A stretch of 34,960 nt of DNA from Cryomorphaceae bacterium (GCA_021298235.1 JAJTDX010000019.1:1-34960), one strand, 5' to 3'. Counted from the first letter of the stretch, positions 28,101-34,180 are shown. Notes: a model not told the origin generated them from the letters alone. Translations and numbers: made by a program.

Positions 28101-28576
28101 AAAAAGGCCTTTTGTTCAATGAAACCTGGCATGGATCACTCGAGCCTACCGAAGATTCCGTCTATGTCTTTAGTGCCATGCCTACCTCCATTTTCAATGA
28201 CCAGGACAACATCGAAGCCTACATTTGTGTCAGCGGAGTCGGTTTCGATCTGTACAACACTGCCGAAACCTATCTGGAGAATAACCGGGTGTGTCGCAAT
28301 GTAGAAGGGGAGGACATCGTACTGCTCCCGGTATTTCCAAATCCCGCCACCGGAGATTTCAACGTACGCATCTTCCTAACCAACCCTGCCGAAGTATACC
28401 TTTCTCTTGATGACAGCCGCGGACGCTCAGTAGTTCTAATGGAAAACAACACCTCCTTGCAAGACGGGTATTATCAATACAACGTAGATGCTGACCGACT
28501 TGCCGAAGGCATCTATTACATTCACCTCCGCTCCGGCGAAGAAACTAAGACTTTTAGATTGTCTGTGATTAAGTAG
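25157..28576 (+). CDS. Large secreted PKD-repeat protein with T9SS C-terminal sorting domain
   Basis: From ATG 25157 the protein has 1139 residues; the frame is open further upstream, but only here does a signal peptide begin (MLKIIKFLFQQLLMFAW, cleavage likely after VNA before QL). A short Ig/FnIII-like segment comes first. A LamG/concanavalin-like domain follows at about residues 88-310 (LVLWLSSES, DFDGTDGM, LHELLVF). Then come several gliding-motility style repeats with LWSTGATSPSI-like motifs and about four PKD domains (520-930; YTWDFDMP, LWEFGDN, LWTFGDGG). The C-terminal ~85 residues (VFPNPATGDFNVRI to KTFRLSVIK) are a type A T9SS sorting domain. It should be exported and attached to the cell surface or released, possibly as an adhesin. 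The 3' half looks richer in G+C than the neighbouring polysaccharide genes. Confidence 0.9.
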   Translation: MLKIIKFLFQQLLMFAWLCTLQKVNAQLSIGSSPKNGAYLSDQIVNLECKTVISGFSYHFQVSTDTLITQLVLDTIVSDNGFSPDRVDNLVLWLSSESLSLSDNSPVEVWTDLSGNGFDASQTNALLRPIYRGFGGVSNRPYVDFDGTDGMVTAVNRSNIPNDSTLTFVSLQRNRNQGYGALFYLGNSGSFSPQYAARTAGSSYNNGSLRFLGYNGGAFAFDLQSTNGQFRIISGFNNLLQAKLFSNGSLAANSGSGLVSVAAGATLKIGCNQDFTENYSGLLHELLVFRNLESDSLLRDLERFINWKYVPAPELGDNIIQYQGFCDSMVTLSPGIGYTQYLWSTGATSPSIAVSDFGVYSVIVTDEFGMQKTDKIEVRPNEVLGYPSVPVICQGSSLLWDTGISGHSVQWSDGFNGVSRTITSPGSYYYDVVDGNGCTYRSDTINIQLDSYPLIPYLGADTSLCTGNFLALQVGAFQTVSYSWQDGSTAAQFAVNAPGTYWVQTSNANGCIARDTILISIAGTAPNAEFSVTDHCFNKLVPLLDQSSGVGADFVAQWQWNMGNGTVLNQQAPNYTYPAPVTYSVQLYVQSIGGCGAYHYDTVIVFANPEVSYDVVGHCEDQEVIFTNTTSAGSAAISSYTWDFDMPWTGAYNTSNIPIPNRVFEQVGNYDVKLVVTDANGCKDSLIQTVVIDPSPVPNFIFESTCQGTPIQFINTSTTQPSSTYLWEFGDNTSSILVNPQHSYPDYGLQQVVLSVTNLYGCTASNLQEVEVYAFPEVSMQIGSACVDSYVTLENTSLVPLGAIDSTLWVINQTDTLYGLNSAWMVDVFGQQQVELFTWSAQGCASQSSQFFDVTTQFNADFTTGTGIIAVGQPFTFENTSTPGSIALWTFGDGGFSTEYSPEHTFSSAYADSSLEVMLIALDPSGCIDTSMQTVLIRRARIDLEIANLFLQKDGNWYTMGVSLTNKGTVNIESADLVVETQKGLLFNETWHGSLEPTEDSVYVFSAMPTSIFNDQDNIEAYICVSGVGFDLYNTAETYLENNRVCRNVEGEDIVLLPVFPNPATGDFNVRIFLTNPAEVYLSLDDSRGRSVVLMENNTSLQDGYYQYNVDADRLAEGIYYIHLRSGEETKTFRLSVIK

Positions 28577-28665
28577 TTTCACTACCAATTGACAATGTTA
28601 CAATTTTCCAATTGACAATGCCCCCCTAATCCAATTGAATAATTGTCCATTTTAACATTGAATAA
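28577..28665 (+). repeat. Single unit of the CAATTGACAATG repeat family
   Basis: Immediately after the T9SS gene, CAATTGACAATG occurs at 28588 and again near 28609, followed by CCCCCC and then AATTGAATAATTGTCC. The unit has the same order and orientation as those at 879, 33611 and 34870. Confidence 0.85.
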
Positions 28666-28691
28666 ACACGCTGTTAAATTCATTATCTTTG
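28658..28691 (+). promoter_or_regulatory. Promoter with TTG and TATCTTTG boxes
   Basis: TATCTTTG (28684-28691) matches the TAnnTTTG -7 consensus. A TTG at 28658-28660 lies 23 nt upstream, inside the known 17-23 range. The ATG of the next gene (28721) is 29 nt downstream, a normal leader. This promoter supports the choice of 28721 as the start. Confidence 0.6.
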
Positions 28692-28720
28692 AGAAAGAGA
28701 GAAACGTTCGATTTCGAAAA

Positions 28721-29008
28721 ATGCCATCTAAAAAGCAATACATAGCACAAGTGCTCTGGGACACTAACCTTACCACGGAACAGGTGATGCCACTTTTGGA
28801 AAATAAGGTGGAAAAGGTACTTCATTTAGACAAATCTACCTTATTCAAACGTTGCCTGGAATCCTATTCCTGGTTCACTTTGTTAGAGATTTTTCAAAAA
28901 GAAGAAATCATCAGATTGCTCACGCCAGAAGTGATAGCATCGATTCGCTCCAAATCATTGCGTCAAAAATATCTTTTCCTGCATGAATACTTACAGAGAG
29001 TTATATAA
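28721..29008 (+). CDS. Small hypothetical protein, likely antitoxin-side partner of the AbiEii-like gene
   Basis: This 95-residue protein (MPSKKQYIAQVLWD at the start) is predicted helical and soluble, with IRSKSLRQKYLFLHEYL near its C-terminus. Small proteins of this size with a similar LWD start and a positively charged end often precede AbiEii-family nucleotidyltransferase genes, so an antitoxin role is likely but inferred. I chose ATG 28721 because a good promoter lies upstream; the frame is open further back only into the repeat. Its end overlaps the probable true start of the toxin gene (28983). Confidence 0.6.
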   Translation: MPSKKQYIAQVLWDTNLTTEQVMPLLENKVEKVLHLDKSTLFKRCLESYSWFTLLEIFQKEEIIRLLTPEVIASIRSKSLRQKYLFLHEYLQRVI

Positions 29009-29681
29009 ATTTCAAGTCTTGAATTGAGTAAGCTGAATCTATCCTTTTATTTGACTGGGGGGACGGCATTGGGCCGATTTTATTTGCATCATCGTTGGAG
29101 CGATGACCTTGATTTTTTTACGAATAGCAGTCCCGAATTTTCATTGGAGATTAAAGAGGTGAATCAAAAAATATTATCCAGATTTGATCGTGATTCAAAC
29201 AGTGAAATCGTTTCAGAAGACTTTTATCGAACATTTTTACACCATGGCTCACTCACCTTAAAACTTGAATTTGTGAATGATGTAGCACATTATACGGGTG
29301 ATGTGCATTCCATTCGAGGCATCCGAGTAGATAACCTTAAAAATATTCTTTGCAACAAATTAACCGCATTGCTAGGAAGAGACGAGCCTAAAGATGTCTT
29401 TGATATTCTTTTTATTTCATTGAATTATTCGTTCAATTGGAAGGAGATTTTTGCTGAATCGAAAGAAAAGTCACTGATGAACGAGATCGATATCATTCAA
29501 CGACTTGAGTTCTTTTCCGATAGAGTTTTTTGATCAGGTAAAATGGAGGCACGATCAAATTACCATGACAGATTTTAGACATTGGATAGAGGTGATCACA
29601 AATGATTTCACCTTTGCCGCAAATAACTCATTGGGAATGAACAAGCCGCACATTGACCAAGCTGTTCCAATGCTTGAATAA
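28983..29681 (+). pseudogene. AbiEii/AbiGii-type nucleotidyltransferase toxin, frameshifted twice
   Basis: The central part (29024-29533) has FYLTGGTALGRF and HHRWSDDLDFF, the nucleotidyltransferase motif of the AbiEii toxin family. N-terminal residues fitting the family (ATG 28983, MNTYRELYKFQVLN) are in another frame that ends at TGA 29025. The C-terminal part (DQVKWRHDQ, to HIDQAVPMLE and TAA at 29679-29681) is in a third frame after a run of six T at 29526-29531; five T would restore DRVFDQVKW. Reassembled, the protein would have about 230 residues, the usual length. As written, the gene is broken at both ends, although the catalytic core is continuous. Confidence 0.75.
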
Positions 29682-29689
29682 GCTAGACT

Positions 29690-29914
29690 AAGTGTCCTCT
29701 GAGCTTTTTGTATTGGGCTCACCACTCACCACTCACTTCTAACTATGCACTACGCAGACCGAGTGTTCCGACGTAGTCGGAATGTATCGCATCGCCATCG
29801 GTCATTTAAGCCTATTGGCGGAAATGATAAGCCTTCTCTGGCGGCCTATGGAGGGCTGACATCTCACCCTCAGGCCAAGGTTCCTGAGTTCATCGAAGGA
29901 CCGCTCTCAAGCCA
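29690..29914. repeat. Composite repeat region, copy 1
   Basis: This non-coding stretch holds CTCACCACTCACCACTCAC words (about 29709-29727), an ACTACGCAGACCGAGTG piece, a hairpin (29766-29782), then TTGGCGGAAATGATAAGCC and ATGGAGGGCTGACA blocks, and finally GGTTCCTGAGTTCATCGAAG (about 29879-29898). The same blocks, reordered or shortened, recur at 30536-30722 and 31380-31495. Confidence 0.8.
29766..29782. repeat. Hairpin TTCCGAC-GTA-GTCGGAA
   Basis: This is a perfect 7-bp inverted repeat with a 3-nt loop. The same stem with a different loop (AAA) occurs at 30687-30703. Confidence 0.8.
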
Positions 29915-30256
29915 TTATTCATTTTGTTTGATAAATTCTTCGGCAGTTAACACTGGAATTTTTGCTTGTTTAAAATCCTTCAAATTTCGGGTCACAAGAA
30001 TATGAATGCCATTCTCGATTGCGCAATAGTATTGAATTGCATCCTCAAAATCTCTGAAATCTGAATTTAAAGCCAATTCAATTACCTTGTCATCAACAGG
30101 TAGAACGTTTACTAAAACTTTGAACCGCGATAAAATTTTTCTTGCTTCAGATGTATTTTTTTGCTTCGAGAGTATGTAATTCAAGTTGCTAAAGCAGAGA
30201 GAAGAAACACTTTCTTTTGCATAATGGGGAAAAATTTCAAAATGTTGGTTTTTCAC
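29915..30256 (-). CDS. PIN-domain (VapC-like) toxin lacking its N-terminal region
   Basis: This 113-residue protein matches PIN-domain ribonucleases from VSSLCFSNLNYILSK onward, including the central acidic segment NSDFRDFEDAIQ and the C-terminal LVTRNLKDFK. Family members normally have about 40 residues before this point, including the first catalytic Asp close to the N-terminus; here only 17 are present and that Asp is missing. The GTG start overlaps the antitoxin stop by 4 nt, so translational coupling is kept. Without the first Asp, nuclease activity is doubtful. The toxin may be an inactivated remnant or a short non-catalytic form. Confidence 0.75.
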   Translation of the reverse strand: MKNQHFEIFPHYAKESVSSLCFSNLNYILSKQKNTSEARKILSRFKVLVNVLPVDDKVIELALNSDFRDFEDAIQYYCAIENGIHILVTRNLKDFKQAKIPVLTAEEFIKQNE

Positions 30257-30474
30257 GTGTAGTCTTCTTTGTCATCATAATTTTCAGGCAAATCGATGAC
30301 CCCGGATAAACTATCCACCAATGGCGAGATCCTTTGTTTAGTTGAATTTTCCTTCGTAAGTAACTGCAAATAACTTTCTATTAGTTTTGAAAGACTAATC
30401 TTCCTTGATTCGGCATAAAGTTTTGCTTGATTGATAATTTCCTTATCTAGTTTTAACGTCAATTTTGTGTCCAT
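30253..30474 (-). CDS. VapB-type antitoxin (DUF6364-like)
   Basis: This 73-residue protein has the pattern TKLTLKLDKEIINQAKLYA and SLSKLIESYL, a ribbon-helix-helix DNA-binding start, then a short tail with ISPLVDSLSGVIDLPENYDD that should bind the toxin. It fits the antitoxins encoded next to PIN toxins in Bacteroidota. It seems to end a few residues earlier than usual, which together with the shortened toxin suggests a deletion near their junction (inference). Confidence 0.8.
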   Translation of the reverse strand: MDTKLTLKLDKEIINQAKLYAESRKISLSKLIESYLQLLTKENSTKQRISPLVDSLSGVIDLPENYDDKEDYT

Positions 30475-30486
30475 AGCAATATCAAT

Positions 30487-30513
30487 ACGTACAAATATAT
30501 TAAATATATACGT
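30487..30513 (-). promoter_or_regulatory. Antitoxin promoter with -7 box and flanking inverted repeat
   Basis: On the - strand TATATTTG (30492-30499) matches TAnnTTTG, 18 nt before the antitoxin ATG. It lies inside a short inverted repeat ACGTA (30487-30491) and TACGT (30509-30513), a plausible operator for autoregulation by the ribbon-helix-helix antitoxin. Confidence 0.4.
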
Positions 30514-30535
30514 GCTTTTTTAGATTTTTGATTTT

Positions 30536-30722
30536 TTCCTCACTCCTCACGTCATCCCTCCCTCGGCCGCCGTCGGTCATTGTAGCCCATTGGCGGAAAT
30601 GATAAGCCTTCTCCGACGTCCTAAGATGTAGAGTAAGTCCTCTGGCAGCCGATGGAGGGCTGACACCTCCCCAGTCAGATCGAGTGTTCCGACAAAGTCG
30701 GAATGTATCGAGATCTGACACA
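30536..30722. repeat. Composite repeat region, copy 2
   Basis: This stretch contains CCTCACTCCTCAC words, CATTGGCGGAAATGATAAGC, GATGGAGGGCTGACA and a strong nested hairpin at 30674-30719. The blocks match copy 1 (29690-29914), but the hairpin block now comes last instead of first and extra sequence interrupts the middle. There is no credible gene. Confidence 0.8.
30674..30719. repeat. Nested hairpin directly after the DUF5615 gene
   Basis: The outer arms GTCAGATC (30674-30681) and GATCTGAC (30712-30719) are perfect complements. The inner stem is TTCCGAC-AAA-GTCGGAA (30687-30703). The structure lies 3 bp past the 3' end of the DUF5615 gene (- strand) and could protect or end its transcript, although no T-run follows. 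Confidence 0.7.
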
Positions 30723-31052
30723 CTAATCTCTGATTTCCACCATAGGATTCTCCTCCAAGAGTCTCAGCACCTCATGCAGGTTGTTAAGCAGAATTCTTTT
30801 TAAATGGTCATTAGTGGAATTTCCGCAATTGATCCATATTATTTTGGGTGGAGGGCCAAATTGATGTAGCAATTTCATGAAATCATCGTCTTTTGTCATA
30901 ACGACTGCGTTCCGTTCTTTAGCAAATTCAAAAATAGTTCGATCACTTTCTTTTGACAAACCGAGGAAATAAACAGAATAAACATCCAAACTTAACTCTT
31001 CACTCAGCCATTTTGCCAAATGTTGAGAAAGTTGGGCATCCAAAATAATCAT
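30723..31052 (-). CDS. DUF5615 PIN-like toxin
   Basis: This 109-residue protein has the DUF5615 pattern: the N-terminal acidic strand MIILDAQLSQHLAKWL, then VVMTKDDDFMKLLHQFGPPPKIIWI, then a helical end. The family is a PIN-like nuclease group that pairs with DUF433 antitoxins, as here (upstream gene, 4-nt ATGA overlap). The proposed catalytic acids Asp5 and the DDD cluster are present, so it looks intact. Confidence 0.85.
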   Translation of the reverse strand: MIILDAQLSQHLAKWLSEELSLDVYSVYFLGLSKESDRTIFEFAKERNAVVMTKDDDFMKLLHQFGPPPKIIWINCGNSTNDHLKRILLNNLHEVLRLLEENPMVEIRD

Positions 31053-31279
31053 GCCGCCTTGATTACTGGATGATCAATTTTGGAAGCAGCATACATTAAA
31101 CACGCTTGAATATCCTCTTTCGTGATCTCAGGAAAATCTAAAAGTATCGCCTCAATGGTCATTTCATTGGCCAACAAACTTAAGATATCAGAAACGCGTA
31201 TGCGCATTCCTCGAATACAAGGTTTGCCACCACATTTATCTGGTTCAAAGGTAATCCGAGCAAGAAGTTTTTCATCCAT
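31049..31279 (-). CDS. DUF433 antitoxin
   Basis: This 76-residue protein has the DUF433 hallmark CGGKPCIRGMRIRVSDILSL followed by the helix EAILLDFPEITKEDIQACL. This is a winged-helix-like DNA-binding antitoxin that typically precedes a DUF5615 toxin. The 4-nt overlap with the toxin is the usual arrangement. Confidence 0.9.
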   Translation of the reverse strand: MDEKLLARITFEPDKCGGKPCIRGMRIRVSDILSLLANEMTIEAILLDFPEITKEDIQACLMYAASKIDHPVIKAA

Positions 31280-31340
31280 ATGTGAAATATTCCTTATAAA
31301 GTTAAATAAAAAACAAATGAATCATTGAATAGCACAACTA

Positions 31341-31348
31341 CAAAAATA
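31341..31348 (-). promoter_or_regulatory. Possible -7 box (TATTTTTG) for the DUF433/DUF5615 operon
   Basis: On the - strand TATTTTTG fits TAnnTTTG and lies 61 nt upstream of the DUF433 ATG. I see no clear -33 element. A+T-rich sequence makes chance matches likely. Confidence 0.3.
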
Positions 31349-31379
31349 CTTCTATGAAACTACTATGCCCATAAACCGA

Positions 31380-31510
31380 TTGCTAGTTACATACTCCTCA
31401 CTTCTCATTTCTAACTCTTACTATCCACCACGCAGACCGAGTGTTTCGACGTCATCTCTCCCTCAAGTCAAGGTTCCTGAGTTCATCGAAGGACCGCTCT
31501 CCGCACTCCG
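31380..31510. repeat. Composite repeat region, copy 3 (partial)
   Basis: This copy contains ACTCCTCACTTCTCATTTC words, the CACGCAGACCGAGTGTTTCGAC block with a decayed hairpin, and AAGGTTCCTGAGTTCATCGA. It matches parts of copy 1. Its right end is also the 3' coding end of the membrane protein gene. Confidence 0.75.
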
Positions 31511-32914
31511 CTCTCCGCTCTCATTCTCCGCTCTCTGCTCTCCACTCTCACTCTGAGCCGCCGCTTCCCATTGCACGTGCCCCGTCAATACCAGCACCAA
31601 AAACGGCAGCACAGGCGCTTTGAAGCGCACCAAGACCCCGAACAAGATAGAGGTAAATCCGGCAAAATAAGCCAGGATGAGGGCAAAGAAGAACCCATAG
31701 ATGAGGATCTCATTGTTTCTGATAAATTCGATCCGTTTTCGGAAGCGGTGGTGCAGGAGAAAGCGCACCATGAAATAGATTAGGACCGTACTTTGAATTC
31801 CATCAAAAATAAACGAAAAGGTCAGGGCCTCCCAGATAAACGGCCGGAAGAAACCAGCAACTACCGATGCTGGGAAGGCTTTCACCATCCCGGCAGGGGA
31901 GTAGTCCGTCACTTCCAGGTTGTATTTGGCACCGGTGTAACTTTTATTCGTGGTCATATCCTGATGGATAATGGCTGCCTCCTCAATAAATCCTTTGGCA
32001 ATGGGCGTCTGAAAGAAGATTAGGATTCCGGTAATACCCAAAATAGCTACCAACAAACGTATTCCCGTGCGTTCTAAACTTTTAGCTCCGAATTTTTTTC
32101 CAATCCGTGCACTGTAGGCGTAAAGTAAGGGTACCATTACGGTCACCACCATGAAGGAACGAACTTTTAACATCACATAAACGGAAATGAGTACCATGGC
32201 CCAGTTGCGCCAGGAATGTTGCTGTTCAGGTGTAATGATGCGGAAAATGTTCACGATGAAGTAACACACGGCCCACCACATGAGGGTGTCCTTAGAGATA
32301 CCCGCACACCAGAAACTAAGTGAGGGGATAAAGAAAATCGCTAAGGCCAGGTGTTGATCGGTATGGAGTTTGTATTGACGGATGAATTCGAACAATCGCA
32401 TGGAGATGTTGGTGGTGATGTAGGCGAAAATGATCGACATCAGGATGTAGCCTTTGAAGGTAAAGAACCCGAAAAAGGAGGCTACCTTACTTATAAAGAA
32501 GGAGGATTCCTCTTCATAGATGTGCCCGTCTGGGTAACCGGTAATTTGATTAAAGTGCACATAAGGATTGCGTACGCCTTCAAATCCCACTTGAAAGATT
32601 TCTTTAAAATAATAGATGGGGTCATAGAAGAAGAGGTTATTCAATTTTACCGCACCATCCCAAAAACCGATTGAATCCCCTCCCGCACCATATTTTACAA
32701 TGTAAAAGGTGATATTGGCAACAACCAAAAACATTTTGAAGTAAAAGGCACGACCGTAATACTTATAATAAGGTTTATCTGAGTTTGCTCGAATCCTAAG
32801 ATACACCAAAATTGATATCACTACCAATCCGGCAAAGGTGGCCATGATATCGATAGGGGTAAAAAACTCGTATTGACGGTCAATGAGAAACTCTGCCGGT
32901 TTACTATCCTGCAT
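31463..32914 (-). CDS. Polytopic membrane protein of unknown function with a repeat-derived tail
   Basis: This 483-residue protein has about ten hydrophobic segments and no signal peptide (FTPIDIMATFAGLVVISIL at the start). A large loop after the second helix holds GAGGDSIGFWDGAVKLNNLF. The layout resembles polysaccharide polymerases or other glycolipid-handling membrane proteins, but I cannot assign a family. After the last helix (FKAPVLPFLVLVLTGHVQW) the final ~30 residues (SESGEQRAENESGERSAES and on to MNSGTLT) are encoded by low-complexity repeats at 31463-31555, so the original stop codon was probably lost or moved. Confidence 0.7.
   Translation of the reverse strand: MQDSKPAEFLIDRQYEFFTPIDIMATFAGLVVISILVYLRIRANSDKPYYKYYGRAFYFKMFLVVANITFYIVKYGAGGDSIGFWDGAVKLNNLFFYDPIYYFKEIFQVGFEGVRNPYVHFNQITGYPDGHIYEEESSFFISKVASFFGFFTFKGYILMSIIFAYITTNISMRLFEFIRQYKLHTDQHLALAIFFIPSLSFWCAGISKDTLMWWAVCYFIVNIFRIITPEQQHSWRNWAMVLISVYVMLKVRSFMVVTVMVPLLYAYSARIGKKFGAKSLERTGIRLLVAILGITGILIFFQTPIAKGFIEEAAIIHQDMTTNKSYTGAKYNLEVTDYSPAGMVKAFPASVVAGFFRPFIWEALTFSFIFDGIQSTVLIYFMVRFLLHHRFRKRIEFIRNNEILIYGFFFALILAYFAGFTSILFGVLVRFKAPVLPFLVLVLTGHVQWEAAAQSESGEQRAENESGERSAESGPSMNSGTLT
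31497..31556 (-). repeat. GGAGAGCGGAGAG word-like repeat inside the membrane protein C-terminus
   Basis: On the - strand the stretch is built of GAGAGCGGAGA, GAGAGTGGAGA and GAGAATGAGA words and translates as ESGEQRAENESGERSAESG. It continues directly into the GTTCCTGAGTTCATCGAAGG block shared with the copy at 29879. Confidence 0.8.
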
Positions 32915-32927
32915 GTATTGCTTTTTT

Positions 32928-32955
32928 CAAAGATAGCAAGAACAATCCTTTCAAA
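32928..32955 (-). promoter_or_regulatory. Promoter of the membrane protein gene
   Basis: On the - strand TATCTTTG (32935-32928) matches the -7 box and TTTG (32955-32952) lies 16 nt upstream, close to the -33 spacing. The ATG is at 32914, leaving a short leader of about 8 nt. Confidence 0.5.
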
Positions 32956-33047
32956 TGGATGACCTGATGGAATGTTTCACACATGCGTCTTCTGATTCCT
33001 ATCAAAACCTTAAATTCGCAATGCACCGTCTTGACATGTTCAAAGGG

Positions 33048-33127
33048 TATAAAATGTTCAAATCGTTAAATGTTCAAATGTTCAAATCGTTGAATGTTCA
33101 AATTGTCAAATCGTTGAATTGTCAAAT
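33048..33127 (+). repeat. TTCAAATCGTTGAATG word-like repeat before rlmH
   Basis: The words ATGTTCAAATCGTTRAATG and TTGTCAAATCGTTGAAT recur with short spacing. Translated, they give MFKSLNVQ-like units. The stretch ends about 10 bp before the GTG start of rlmH, and 32936-33136 holds no convincing gene. Confidence 0.8.
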
Positions 33128-33136
33128 CCCTAAAAA

Positions 33137-33610
33137 GTGAAAATCAAACTCCTCACCATTGGAAAAACCTCCAAAGCCTTTTTAATTCAGGGAGAAGAAG
33201 AATATGCGGGACGCTTAAAGCATTATTGCACCTTTGAAAGAATCGAACTGCCCGATCTAAAGAATGCAGCAGGTCTGTCCAAAGCCCAACTCAAACAAGC
33301 CGAAGGCAAAGAACTGTTGAGTCGCATTTCACCGGGAGACACCTTGGTTTTGCTGGATGAGCGCGGAAAGGAATACAGTTCAATCGAGTTCTCAACGATG
33401 CTACAGGAACACATGAACCGTTCAGTGCGCACACTGGTATTCGTGATCGGAGGCGCGTATGGGTTTTCCGACGAGGTCTATGCACGTGCAAACGGAAAAT
33501 TGAGCCTTTCCCGCATGACCTTTTCCCATCAGATGGTTCGTATGATCTTCCTTGAACAGCTCTACCGCGCTTTCACAATCCTCCGAGGCGAAGCGTATCA
33601 CCATCAATGA
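33137..33610 (+). CDS. rlmH: 23S rRNA pseudouridine(1915)-N3-methyltransferase RlmH
   Basis: This 157-residue SPOUT methyltransferase has LLDERGKEYSS, the SAM-binding knot motif FVIGGAYGF and the conserved C-terminus SLSRMTFSHQMVRMIFLEQL followed by YRAFTILRGEAYHH. The length and motifs match RlmH, which methylates pseudouridine 1915 in helix 69 of 23S rRNA. The start is a GTG at 33137 that gives the family N-terminus (MKIKLLTIGKT). Repeats lie on both sides. Confidence 0.95.
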   Translation: MKIKLLTIGKTSKAFLIQGEEEYAGRLKHYCTFERIELPDLKNAAGLSKAQLKQAEGKELLSRISPGDTLVLLDERGKEYSSIEFSTMLQEHMNRSVRTLVFVIGGAYGFSDEVYARANGKLSLSRMTFSHQMVRMIFLEQLYRAFTILRGEAYHHQ

Positions 33611-34003
33611 ATTGAGATTGAAACAATTGACAATGGTCCAATGTTACAATTGACAATGCCCCCCCCCCAAGTCCCCATTGAGCAATTGCCTAATTGTCCA
33701 TCCTTTTTTCGAATTGACAATGGTCCAATGCTACAATTGACAATGCCCCCCAAGTCCCCCATTGAGTAATTGCCTAATTTTCCATCCTTTTCGAATTGAC
33801 AATGGTCCAATGTTACAATTGACAATGCCCCCCAGGTCCCCATTGAGTAATTGCCTAATTGTCCATCCTTTTTTCGAATTGACAATGGTCCAATGCTACA
33901 ATTGACAATGCCCCCCAAGTCCCCATTGAGTAATTGCCTGATTGTCCATTCTTTCTGAATTAACAATGAATCAATTTTACAATTGACAATGCCCCCCGGC
34001 ATC
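33611..34003 (+). repeat. ~83-bp tandem repeat array (CAATTGACAATGG family)
   Basis: AATTGACAATGGTCC recurs at 33625, 33712, 33794 and 33877, with a diverged fifth unit at 33958; spacings are 87, 82, 83 and 81 bp. Each unit has two AATTGACAATG copies, a C-run (6-10 C) with AAGTCCCC, then ATTGAGTAATTGCC and TAATTGTCCATCC. The C-run length varies between units. The array starts 14 bp after the rlmH stop. Confidence 0.9.
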
Positions 34004-34146
34004 CAATTGAATAATTATCCATTGCCTAATTGTCCATTTTAACATTGTCCATTGAGTAATTGTCCATTGATTCATTGTCCATTGAGTAATTGTCCATTGA
34101 TTCATTGTCCATTGAGCAATTGATTCATTGTCCATTGCCTAATTGT
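34004..34146 (+). repeat. 15/30-bp tandem repeats (ATTGTCCATTGAGTA)
   Basis: ATTGTCCATTGAGTA and ATTGTCCATTGATTC alternate, giving a 30-bp higher-order period. This is the same word set as the 15-bp array at 1103-1232. No gene lies between 33611 and the DUF4783 start. Confidence 0.85.
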
Positions 34147-34180
34147 CTTTCCCTTTTTCTACATCGCCTTTACGACCCTT

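Noticed and set aside
29740..29914. Integron attC site or cassette array
   Set aside because: The hairpins do not show the RYYYAAC/GTTRRRY core pair of attC sites, and no integrase gene is in the window.
30500..30721. 73-codon open frame on - and others within the composite repeats
   Set aside because: They are made of the shared repeat blocks and hairpins; similar frames appear in each copy by chance.
32955..33140. 61-codon open frame on + before rlmH
   Set aside because: Its second half is the TTCAAATCGTTGAATG repeat and its first half has no homology I recognise. It also overlaps the promoter of the membrane protein gene.
33604..34002. 132-codon open frame on the - strand (GGIVNCSIGPLSI-type protein)
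   Set aside because: It lies wholly inside the 83-bp repeat array and is periodic only because the DNA is. There is no start context or codon signal of its own.
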